Source: a virus. From it: 64,000 nt of DNA. Under the pieces are notes generated by a model, which saw only the letters and a program-made list of their open reading frames with translations, made no database searches and was not told the origin of the DNA. Shown in pieces: positions 1 through 6,699 of the stretch. The stretch is taken from positions 35,955 to 99,954 of IMG/VR virus record IMGVR_UViG_3300035158_000222; one strand, given 5' to 3'. Position numbers and translations under genes: made by a program. The first letter of the stretch is position 1; the number at the start of each line of letters is the position of its first letter.

Positions 1-251
1 CCGGCTCCCCAGAATTTGAAGTTGGTAACCTGAGTGTCTGGCTCAGTAGTACCTAATTCAAAGTGTAACCACTTCTCGTAAGAGTAAGCGTAACCCGCAC
101 TTGGGATGGTGATCGGATTGGATGTTCTGTTTCCAGAACTGTTGGTGCAGTTATCGGCTGTGATAAAGTCGATACCTGTACCGGTAATATCCGTTTCCGT
201 AGGACCAGCGCCAAAGTTACAAGTTAAGTTTACATCAGCTGGACTTGCCAT
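1..251 (-). CDS. Beta-rich phage structural protein, cut by the left edge
   Basis: The frame opens at ATG 251 and stays open to base 1, giving 83 residues and no stop. It begins MASPADVNLTCNFGAG and has a SYEKWLHFELG segment and an FKFWG segment. Short beta-rich proteins of this look sit at the ends of phage structural operons, where they are usually annotated as hypothetical virion or decoration proteins. It is the last leftward gene visible, 43 bases after the 66-residue gene. The structural role is inferred from operon position and composition only. Confidence 0.6.
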   Translation of the reverse strand, partial: MASPADVNLTCNFGAGPTETDITGTGIDFITADNCTNSSGNRTSNPITIPSAGYAYSYEKWLHFELGTTEPDTQVTNFKFWGA

Positions 252-294
252 AGTTTTGGTTCACTATGTTAATTAATAAATAAAACCGTACGGC

Positions 295-495
295 CTACTT
301 CGGCCCTACAGTCTTTTGAGCTGGAAATTCAGCAGCATCATTGCTGATGACCTCGAATAACCCGCCCTTGCCTTCAGCAACAATAGCGTCATACCGAGAA
401 TTCGGCATAGATACTATGTTACCCTTTGAGGCGTGAAACTCAGGACACATGAAACTCGCGTGCTGAGCGTCGCCTTTGAATCTTGCTTTTACCAT
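295..495 (-). CDS. Small protein behind a structured leader
   Basis: This is a 66-residue soluble protein starting MVKARFKGDAQH and rich in Ala, Lys and Glu, with no recognised domain. It follows its own sigma70-like promoter and a compact leader that ends in an intrinsic terminator 15 bases before the ATG. Its expression may therefore depend on read-through of that terminator. Position among structural genes suggests a minor virion protein or a regulator. I do not recognise the family. Confidence 0.55.
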   Translation of the reverse strand: MVKARFKGDAQHASFMCPEFHASKGNIVSMPNSRYDAIVAEGKGGLFEVISNDAAEFPAQKTVGPK

Positions 496-611
496 ATGTG
501 TTACAGATAAATTAAAAACTGCCTGTCGGCAGCTGATACGAGCAAGTAGAGCAACGTATCAGTTGCCTATAAACTTGCTCCGACGACTAATCGCAGGAGT
601 CCACACATTAT
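496..611 (-). ncRNA. Pseudoknotted leader RNA ending in a terminator
   Basis: Transcription from the promoter at 618-646 should start near 611. The RNA can form an outer stem (573-580 with 540-547), a hairpin inside it (562-566 with 551-555), and a pseudoknot in which the whole six-base hairpin loop (556-561) pairs with 534-539. A GC-rich hairpin (519-523 with 528-532) and a T-rich tract follow, as in an intrinsic terminator. The gene ATG is at 495. This is the layout of a transcription-attenuating riboswitch or of a short terminated RNA. I know of no riboswitch class it matches. Confidence 0.6.
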
Positions 612-617
612 ACTTTA

Positions 618-646
618 ATTATATCACAGTTTTGCGTCAAACTCAA
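618..646 (-). promoter_or_regulatory. Sigma70-like promoter of the structured leader
   Basis: On the minus strand the -35 is TTGAGT (641-646) and the -10 is TATAAT (618-623), with a 17-base spacer and TGTGA directly before the -10. It drives the leader RNA and the 66-residue gene. It lies across the 3' end of the upstream HNH gene. Confidence 0.65.
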
Positions 647-992
647 TATGGCACTTCTTACATACGGGCTTATAATCATCTAGATTGCGCCTGTACTTGT
701 GATCTATATTGGACCACTGAGTTGCCATGTTGTCGCAGTATGTGCATTTGTGAGTTCTGGCAGCGCCCTTATGGCGGCCTACCCACATATGTATAGCTTT
801 ATATTTAGCATCACTTCCTTTCCATTTAGAGCTATTACTGCTCTGCATATGGGGCCGAGATATTCCTTTAGTAGGATTATTCTTCCCCTTCCAATAACTC
901 GTGCGTCCTTTGCACGAATTACTTATCTTTTCTTTGGTTTTGGCAGAATGCTTTCTGCCTAGATTTGTTTTGTGACCCTTTTGAAAAGCCAT
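624..992 (-). CDS. Free-standing HNH homing endonuclease with NUMOD3 motif
   Basis: The product has 122 residues. Residues 12-25 (GRKHSAKTKEKISN) match the NUMOD3 DNA-binding motif of intron-type endonucleases. The C-terminal half holds the nuclease core: CTYC, then WSNIDHKYRR, then CKKCH. Such enzymes cut a target gene and spread by copying. The gene has its own promoter and is flanked by two near-repeats of the TATAAT-to-GTGTGGA segment, so it looks like an insert in the structural operon. I see no group I intron core around it. Confidence 0.85.
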   Translation of the reverse strand: MAFQKGHKTNLGRKHSAKTKEKISNSCKGRTSYWKGKNNPTKGISRPHMQSSNSSKWKGSDAKYKAIHMWVGRHKGAARTHKCTYCDNMATQWSNIDHKYRRNLDDYKPVCKKCHIEFDAKL

Positions 993-1034
993 AAATATAA
1001 GTAGTTATAATATGTTCCACACATTGTTACTTAT

Positions 1035-1063
1035 ATTATATCAAAGATTTGTCCTGTGGACAA
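1035..1063 (-). promoter_or_regulatory. Sigma70-like promoter of the HNH gene
   Basis: The -35 is TTGTCC (1058-1063), the spacer 17 bases and the -10 TATAAT (1035-1040) on the minus strand. Predicted start is near 1028, leaving a leader of about 35 bases. Downstream of the -10 the sequence resembles the region after the next promoter at 618-646, sharing AATGTGTGGA, as though one promoter had been duplicated around the HNH gene. Confidence 0.6.
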
Positions 1064-1485
1064 CTTATGCCCTTCCGCAATATCTCTTTATTGAACAGAC
1101 CTTTGTCAATTTTATTCACTAATGCATGTAAAGGAAAGTAATTTATTGACGTATTTCCTATCTTATCTACCCTAACTTCAAGGACAAACCGCCTATCTAC
1201 ATTGATTCCTGCAATGATTTTAGCCTGTAATTTCTGGTCACCGATCTCTAATTTGCCTCCGGATGATATAACGGAAGCTACTGCCTCGTTTAGAAAATAG
1301 TAATAGTGATACTTTCTTATGCTAATCTTAGGCGTTATCCGTGATTTATTAACGAATGTTGAGACCGGATGAGTCAATGCCAGTGCAGATATTGACACAT
1401 CGGCAGGAATGTCTTCCCATGTAAAAGGCTTGTCCCCCGTGTTTTCCACAAACCTTCGGTTATCATTAGTGTAAGCAATAAACAT
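1036..1485 (-). CDS. Hypothetical protein in the structural operon
   Basis: The product has 149 residues, soluble and rich in beta-forming residues, starting MFIAYTNDNRRF. I see no known motif, signal peptide or membrane segment. The start is preceded by TAAAAT, and a copy of the CGAACTTAAGTTCG palindrome lies about 60 bases upstream, so this gene may be under separate control. The last codons overlap the promoter of the downstream HNH gene. Confidence 0.6.
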   Translation of the reverse strand: MFIAYTNDNRRFVENTGDKPFTWEDIPADVSISALALTHPVSTFVNKSRITPKISIRKYHYYYFLNEAVASVISSGGKLEIGDQKLQAKIIAGINVDRRFVLEVRVDKIGNTSINYFPLHALVNKIDKGLFNKEILRKGISCPQDKSLI

Positions 1486-1543
1486 ATTTTAGCTAGGATT
1501 AGTGTAATTCACCTTAGTGAATGAAATTGTCCTATGGAAGTTA

Positions 1544-1557
1544 CGAACTTAAGTTCG
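1544..1557. promoter_or_regulatory. 14-bp palindrome CGAACTTAAGTTCG, copy 1
   Basis: A perfect dyad between the stop of the structural gene at 1565 and the start at 1485. The same 14 bases recur at five other intergenic sites. No T-run follows on either side, so it is more likely a protein-binding operator than a terminator. Confidence 0.7.
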
Positions 1558-1564
1558 CACTTTA

Positions 1565-2200
1565 TTAAGTGGTTATCCCCATCTCTGGGGCGTCTACTGT
1601 ACCGGATTCCGGTAGGGTTAACTTATATGGCCCGGCACTCCAGTCCGTCCCGGCATTGCAGTATCGCACGCCGTGTGTTCCTGGAGTAAACTCAGTCCAT
1701 GTAGGGCTGGCCTCTGTCCCTTCGTTTGCATAGAAGCTAATAGAAGGAGTTGACCCCGAATATCTGTATCGGATCTGTATTACGTGTGCCAGTGAACTTG
1801 TACTAGGAACGGCCGCATCATACGGTACTTCCGCGCCTAGGTTAAAATATATAGACTCACCAGCGCTAGGAGTAACACTAGCTTCAACATAATTTGTATC
1901 TCCCATAAGGCGGTTAGGACTAGCAGCACCGGCCGTGGCGGCAGCTGGCTTCCAGTCGTCACCAGGCGATGTAGATGTCGTGTCAACAGCATAGAGCATT
2001 GGTATGTTCCCATTACCGGTTGTTCCGATAAAAATCTCTTTGGCCACAGATGCGCCGGGTGTAGTCTGCGCAGGGAAGGTTAATGCATTGTCCCATGCCT
2101 CTACGTATGGAGCTACGGATAAGGATTGAGAGAATGTAACCTTGAATACGTATCGCGCGTTCTGGTTACCGGCTCCTGTGATTTGTAATGGAATAGCCAT
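1565..2200 (-). CDS. Beta-rich virion protein, probably decoration or fibre
   Basis: The product has 211 residues, starting MAIPLQITGAGNQNARYVFKV, with low lysine, high Ser/Thr/Gly and alternating hydrophobic residues typical of phage beta-sandwich proteins. I see no signal peptide or catalytic motif. It sits in the leftward structural operon between the tail-fibre-like gene and the small genes at the left edge. A role on the virion surface is inferred from composition and context. Confidence 0.6.
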   Translation of the reverse strand: MAIPLQITGAGNQNARYVFKVTFSQSLSVAPYVEAWDNALTFPAQTTPGASVAKEIFIGTTGNGNIPMLYAVDTTSTSPGDDWKPAAATAGAASPNRLMGDTNYVEASVTPSAGESIYFNLGAEVPYDAAVPSTSSLAHVIQIRYRYSGSTPSISFYANEGTEASPTWTEFTPGTHGVRYCNAGTDWSAGPYKLTLPESGTVDAPEMGITT

Positions 2201-2273
2201 AGGTTTAGGTCTTGTATGTTAGTAAAGTGCGGACCCCGCCCCGACCTTTAGACGCAGGGCCCGCGTAAGATGT

Positions 2274-2642
2274 TTAGCCATCTTGCCTTGGGACGTTGTC
2301 GAATCTCAAGGATTTCTTAGTCTTCTGTCTGTTTTTATCCCGTACGATCTTCTCAGCTTTTAGAAAGTGTTGAAGAGCTTCAGGATCGGAACAGTTAGGC
2401 ATAGCCAGGTCGTCCCTGGTAAGCTTAGCAACGCGTTCCCGCATCTCTTTGGGTACGTGCTCAAGCTTCTCTTTCATTCCTACTATATCGGATGAAAGAT
2501 CTACTTCCTTTACTGTGTCAGTCTCAGGCGCGGGTATAACCCTGTCCTGAGGATTGTTGTCAGGATTTTTAATCTCCCGACCGTCGACGTTTGGAGCGCC
2601 ACCTGCTTGGGCCTCCATGTCTAATGGTTGTCCTTTTGACAT
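2274..2642 (-). CDS. Hydrophilic hypothetical protein
   Basis: The product has 122 residues. The N-terminal 45 residues look disordered (Pro, Asn, Asp, Gly), and a charged helical C-terminal half follows (KEKLEHVPKEMRERVAKL). The start lies in GACCACTTATG, close to the GACCACTATG box seen at other structural genes. It is separated by 8 bases from the 100-residue gene. Small helical proteins next to tail genes often act in assembly, but the family is not recognised. Confidence 0.55.
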   Translation of the reverse strand: MSKGQPLDMEAQAGGAPNVDGREIKNPDNNPQDRVIPAPETDTVKEVDLSSDIVGMKEKLEHVPKEMRERVAKLTRDDLAMPNCSDPEALQHFLKAEKIVRDKNRQKTKKSLRFDNVPRQDG

Positions 2643-2650
2643 AAGTGGTC

Positions 2651-2953
2651 TTAGTTATTGTTTATAAAGTCTAGTAGTCGGCCGACTACTACAGCCATGA
2701 ATGAGGAGTTGCCATCAATGACCTTCTCAAGGAATTCGACATCTTCCTTGGTAAGCTCTAGCTCTTCCTTCGCATCCAGGATCTTACCGCCAAGACTATA
2801 AGCCCTAACGTTTTCTCCTGAACCAGGCTGGCCCTGATGCGTCTCACAAGCAGACACAAGGGCTGATCGATAAGTCATCGCCGCTGTCGGCGTTAACATT
2901 ATCTTGCCACCGTTTAGGGTGGTCATCTCTTGATCAAGATTTTTTAATTTCAT
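2651..2953 (-). CDS. Hypothetical protein, possible tail-assembly factor
   Basis: The product has 100 residues and is mainly helical, with a hydrophobic C-terminal stretch (FMAVVVGRLLDFI) that is too short and mixed for a clear membrane anchor. The start is in a perfect GACCACTATG box. It lies just downstream of the tail-fibre-like pair. No motif identifies its function. Confidence 0.55.
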   Translation of the reverse strand: MKLKNLDQEMTTLNGGKIMLTPTAAMTYRSALVSACETHQGQPGSGENVRAYSLGGKILDAKEELELTKEDVEFLEKVIDGNSSFMAVVVGRLLDFINNN

Positions 2954-2969
2954 AGTGGTCTATATTAAT

Positions 2970-3254
2970 CTAGACGTCGGTCGCTCCAGCGAAGTCGTCT
3001 AGTGTTTTAAGCCATGTATAAAGGTCTGCTCTACTCTCTTTCGATTCGTCCTCGCATATATATTTGCGTGTCTCTAAATAGTCACGCTCGTCTGCATTTC
3101 TGGCATCTTCGTTAAAGTAGAATGCGACCATCACTGAGTTGCCGACAGGATCATTGGGATTAGTAGAGCCTATATAAATTATCTCTACTATTCTGGCATA
3201 AGAAGAATTGGCCACGACTCCTTTGTCTAGTGTTGTGTCTAATTGTAGTGCCAT
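2970..3254 (-). CDS. Hypothetical protein next to the tail fibre
   Basis: I place the start at ATG 3254 (MALQLDTTLD), four bases after the stop of the upstream gene, giving 94 residues. An in-frame ATG at 3323 would add 23 residues but overlap the fibre gene by about 65 bases. The protein is acidic, with VEIIYIG and VMVAFYF beta segments and a helical C-terminus ending TWLKTLDDFAG. The close coupling suggests a partner or chaperone of the fibre protein; this is inference. Confidence 0.55.
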   Translation of the reverse strand: MALQLDTTLDKGVVANSSYARIVEIIYIGSTNPNDPVGNSVMVAFYFNEDARNADERDYLETRKYICEDESKESRADLYTWLKTLDDFAGATDV

Positions 3255-3258
3255 ATGT

Positions 3259-5601
3259 TTATGAGGCGCCAAGTACCCATTTGCCAAGACCGAAGTCCCA
3301 TATAGGCGTATAGGTTTTGCCACCTACTTTAATAGCAGCAGTAGAACACTCCAGAAAACCGGAGCACCTTACGCTGCCTGTTACGTATAATTCTTTATTA
3401 AAATATATTGTGCCAAATGAATAGTGCATTCTTCCCTGTTGCGAGACCCCAAACTCTACAGCTCCCTCTGCCCTAAGATCTCCCTGCGTCCAGATATTAT
3501 CATCAACAACCGCAGCCCACTGTGCTCCGCGCCTGAACGCAAAGTCAATATTACTTGGTACATATAATATCATACTATTTGGATAAGATCCTTCACGATA
3601 GATTTTATAGTCTGGCCTTGAGCCTACATATACATCAGCAGTAGAAGACCAGTTTGTTCCTCCTGTACAGTACATCATATCATGCGCATTCCCGGCCGGG
3701 AGTGCGGCACCGCCTCCTATGTCTGCCCACCCGGTATCATATCTCACTCTTACCTGATTAGTAGAATCATTGTAATACATTGCACCTATAGTATTGCCCT
3801 GGTCGGACGAGTTTGTATATAGTGCCAGGTTACCGAATAGGTCAAGTGAATATTCCCCGTCAGGTGTTCCGTTGAATCTGGCAATCGCTCCACTACCACT
3901 ATTCTCGATCTTAAGAAAATTACTTGTCGATAAGCTAAGGACATTCTGGTACCCCCAGGAAGTATATGAAGTATCTACATACATTTGGAAGTATAAGCTT
4001 CCGGTATTGTCGGCAGCTGAGAATGCTTTACCCCAGGCTGTACGCACACCAGTATTCAGAATTCGCACAGTATTGTTTGCGATTGATATATCATCTATGT
4101 TAAATAGCGTTTGTGATCCACCTGTCTCACCTTGGATATGTCCTACTTCATTCTCATTCTCATCAAAGAAGTATAGTCCCTCAGAATTAAGCATGACTCT
4201 CTTCTTAGATACTGATCCCTCTGCCCGGTAGATATCGAGACGTGGTAGCGGTGTTCCGCCAGGATCGCTTGAGTCACCCTGCGTAATCTGGACAAGATCG
4301 ATTGGGTTTCCAGGATGCGTCCAACTTCCATTATGAGAATATGCTGCCTGAATATGTCCACGTGAAGAGCCCGGACCTATGCACATTTGAATTCTCGTTT
4401 CTCCAGAGCCTACAGTCTTGTCCTTTGTAAGACAGGCAGAGCTCATTACCCATCCTGCTATATCTCCGTAGTCAGCCTGAAGATATTTACCTGATATATA
4501 TAGGGAGTTGATCTCATCACCTGTTATGGTATTGGCCGCAATCTCATTGGCAGTAATCGTATTTGCAAAGATCTCATTAGCTGTAATTGTATTTGATGCT
4601 ATGTTATCTGCTGTTATGAATACATTTTGACCATCGCTTCCAAATACCTGGAACACGGCTTTCTTGCTTGCCTCTGCATTGGCCTTGGCTACACAGATCA
4701 ATATCTTCCCGCTTCCTACTGCTGTCTCAGGATCAGTAGTTACGCTGAGTGTGGATGATCCACTGTAGTAGATATAATATACAGTACCTCCGGTCATGTT
4801 GCCCGTATTGCCTGAGTTGATAGAATAATCCGTACCATCCATCAGATGTATCTCTCCACTTGTCCACTCTACAGTATCGTTATCGGTGGCTGAGAATACC
4901 ATGTCATGGCTCCAACCCTGGATAGATGGCTCAGATCCTGATAGTAGTCCTGTTAACTGTACGTTGTCTATATCTCCGCCTAGGATTCTTATATCGTTGA
5001 AGTATCCTATTCCGGTAAGGTATTCAAGTTTGTAGCCCGGCGGATAGCCGTCAGACTCTATATCACCCTGGACGATAATGTCACCCTTGATGTATAGCTT
5101 TCCTTCGCTGTCATTCCAGAGAATGAACTCGTCAGAATTTATATCACCGATTATAACATCGCCTTTGTCCAGATTCTCTGCCGGGGATGTTCTCCACTGA
5201 ACGTTTGTGTTCTTAATGTAGAATGCGAATATGTTATCCCTACCGGAAAAGCCCAACATACCTTCGTCACTCATTATAAGAGAAGGATTAGACTCCATTG
5301 GTTTCTCTCCGATAGAGATGAATCTGTTAACCCCGTCTAGCTTGATAGTATCGCCTATCGTGATAACCGTGTTCGCGTGCAAAGCTCCGGTCCGGATAGA
5401 TGCAGGATCGGTAGACGGCCCGCCCGTATAGTCCTCTGCGCCGCTTGCGATGATCTTACTTCCGGGAGTATTTGATATCATCCACCTTTCGAACCCAGGC
5501 ATCTGCATAATCAAACGCCCCCTCGTATCCCTTTTGAATTCGGGCTTGTAGGGATCAATCTCTACATCTTTGATTGCATGTACGTTTTTATGCTTCGCCA
5601 T
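3259..5601 (-). CDS. Large tail fibre or tail-tip protein
   Basis: The product has 780 residues. Residues near 330-365 carry a repeated TANEI-x-ANTI pattern typical of the fibre-like parts of phage J-type tail-tip proteins and of collagen-free beta-helical fibres. The rest is Gly/Ser/Thr/Asn-rich beta structure, and the C-terminus (VGGKTYTPIWDFGLGKWVLGAS) resembles a compact receptor-binding tip. No intramolecular chaperone or enzymatic motif was seen. Its start overlaps the nuclease gene upstream by 14 bases. Host adsorption is the likely role. Confidence 0.7.
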   Translation of the reverse strand: MAKHKNVHAIKDVEIDPYKPEFKRDTRGRLIMQMPGFERWMISNTPGSKIIASGAEDYTGGPSTDPASIRTGALHANTVITIGDTIKLDGVNRFISIGEKPMESNPSLIMSDEGMLGFSGRDNIFAFYIKNTNVQWRTSPAENLDKGDVIIGDINSDEFILWNDSEGKLYIKGDIIVQGDIESDGYPPGYKLEYLTGIGYFNDIRILGGDIDNVQLTGLLSGSEPSIQGWSHDMVFSATDNDTVEWTSGEIHLMDGTDYSINSGNTGNMTGGTVYYIYYSGSSTLSVTTDPETAVGSGKILICVAKANAEASKKAVFQVFGSDGQNVFITADNIASNTITANEIFANTITANEIAANTITGDEINSLYISGKYLQADYGDIAGWVMSSACLTKDKTVGSGETRIQMCIGPGSSRGHIQAAYSHNGSWTHPGNPIDLVQITQGDSSDPGGTPLPRLDIYRAEGSVSKKRVMLNSEGLYFFDENENEVGHIQGETGGSQTLFNIDDISIANNTVRILNTGVRTAWGKAFSAADNTGSLYFQMYVDTSYTSWGYQNVLSLSTSNFLKIENSGSGAIARFNGTPDGEYSLDLFGNLALYTNSSDQGNTIGAMYYNDSTNQVRVRYDTGWADIGGGAALPAGNAHDMMYCTGGTNWSSTADVYVGSRPDYKIYREGSYPNSMILYVPSNIDFAFRRGAQWAAVVDDNIWTQGDLRAEGAVEFGVSQQGRMHYSFGTIYFNKELYVTGSVRCSGFLECSTAAIKVGGKTYTPIWDFGLGKWVLGAS

Positions 5602-6280
5602 ATATTTTCTTTTTACCGTATATAGAATTACGCAACTTCTTATGTCTAGTTAATGCCGGGTGTATCTTCGGCTCACGTTTTCTCGCAGCCAGTCTTGCTC
5701 GCATAGCCTCTATCTTTCTGAACTCAGCTTCGCTATCCCTGATCTCGGGGCCAACAGTACCAGGAATTCTTCTCTCGAATACCTCTGGTATATCTCTCGC
5801 GAATAGTCTTGCTACTCCACCGTAGATCTCTGTATCCCACCAGATAACAACTTTGCCTCCGTTAGGATTTCCATTTGGTATTGTCGGTACTCCGCCTTCG
5901 TATATCGTATAGCCAGCCATCAGCCAATATGCTTTCTTCAACTGATCGCTATCCCTATTCATCGTATGCCAGTATGTACCAAATACCTCTATGTATATAT
6001 TACAATCGGGTAGCTCGAAGTCTGGGATCCAGACGTCTTCCGGGTTGTATGTTCCCGGGTTATCCGGCATATGGTATTGGAAGTTGAAATTAACACGAAG
6101 TCTTACGAGATGATTATACACCATCTTCTCCGGGACGGTTCCTGGAACCTGCCCGGTAATGTCAAAGAATGACCAGCTGTCAACCTCAGCTATCACATCT
6201 CTTTGTTGTAGGCCTCTTTCATCGCTAAGGTTCTTCGGCCTTTTATATGTTCTGATGTATCTTCGTGATCGTATAGACAT
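5588..6280 (-). CDS. Vsr/DUF559-like PD-(D/E)XK nuclease
   Basis: I start at ATG 6280 (MSIRSRRYIRTY), giving 230 residues; an upstream in-frame start would run through the tRNA-like sequence. The core reads IPDFELPDCNIYIEVFGTYWH, then LKKAYWLMAGYTIYEGG and VVIWWDTEI. This is the D...E-x-(F/V)-G-x-YWH...W-D pattern of very-short-patch-repair and DUF559 nucleases, an Mg-dependent DNA-cutting fold. The C-terminus is very basic. A nuclease inside a tail-gene operon is unusual and could be carried in the virion or act in DNA processing. Confidence 0.7.
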   Translation of the reverse strand: MSIRSRRYIRTYKRPKNLSDERGLQQRDVIAEVDSWSFFDITGQVPGTVPEKMVYNHLVRLRVNFNFQYHMPDNPGTYNPEDVWIPDFELPDCNIYIEVFGTYWHTMNRDSDQLKKAYWLMAGYTIYEGGVPTIPNGNPNGGKVVIWWDTEIYGGVARLFARDIPEVFERRIPGTVGPEIRDSEAEFRKIEAMRARLAARKREPKIHPALTRHKKLRNSIYGKKKIYGEA

Positions 6281-6282
6281 AT

Positions 6283-6382
6283 AGTTGGTGGAGGACTCGA
6301 ACCTCTTCTTGCTTTGGGTAATGAATTTAGGTACATTACTTATTCGCAGAGTAGTACACCCCACTACCAGCACCAACGTATT
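6283..6382 (-). other. tRNA-like sequence lacking an anticodon arm
   Basis: On the minus strand the 5' bases GTTGGT can pair with ACCAAC near the 3' end, and a T-arm-like GAGG-TTCGAGT-CCTC lies where a T arm belongs. The middle holds a GTAATG/CATTAC hairpin with a ten-base loop, not a seven-base anticodon loop. It may be a decayed tRNA or a tRNA-mimicking leader of the nuclease gene. It is not called as a working tRNA. Confidence 0.4.
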
Positions 6383-6383
6383 A

Positions 6384-6662
6384 CTATAAGACAGCGTCTT
6401 TCAAAGCTTTTTGGATTCTGAATTTAACTACTGTTTTGGCAGGAATCTTGATAGATTCGCCGGTCGCTGGGTTTCTACCCATGCGTGCTTTGCGGAAAGC
6501 TTTCACTAACTTGCCGAAGCCAGGTAGTGTGAACTCGCCGTCTTCCTTGACGTACTCGTACGCCATGGCTGTCAGCCCGTCGAGGACTTTCTGAACGGTC
6601 TTCTTGTCCACCTCGGTTAAGGTTGACAAGTTGTCCGTCAGTTGCGACTTTGTCATTGACAT
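6384..6662 (-). CDS. HU/IHF-family DNA-binding protein
   Basis: The product has 92 residues. The family signature is clear at the C-terminal side (GRNPATGESIKIPAKTVVKFR), preceded by GFGKLVK and an N-terminal helix pair starting MTKSQLTDNL. The HU beta-arm proline of the RNPATG loop is present. HU bends and condenses DNA. The gene sits in the virion operon, so a role in organising packaged or injected DNA is possible. Some phages encode HU homologues for late transcription or genome compaction. Length matches bacterial HU. Confidence 0.93.
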   Translation of the reverse strand: MSMTKSQLTDNLSTLTEVDKKTVQKVLDGLTAMAYEYVKEDGEFTLPGFGKLVKAFRKARMGRNPATGESIKIPAKTVVKFRIQKALKDAVL

Positions 6663-6699
6663 GTTTTTGTGTCCTGCCTTCCCCAGCAGGAATCAATTT

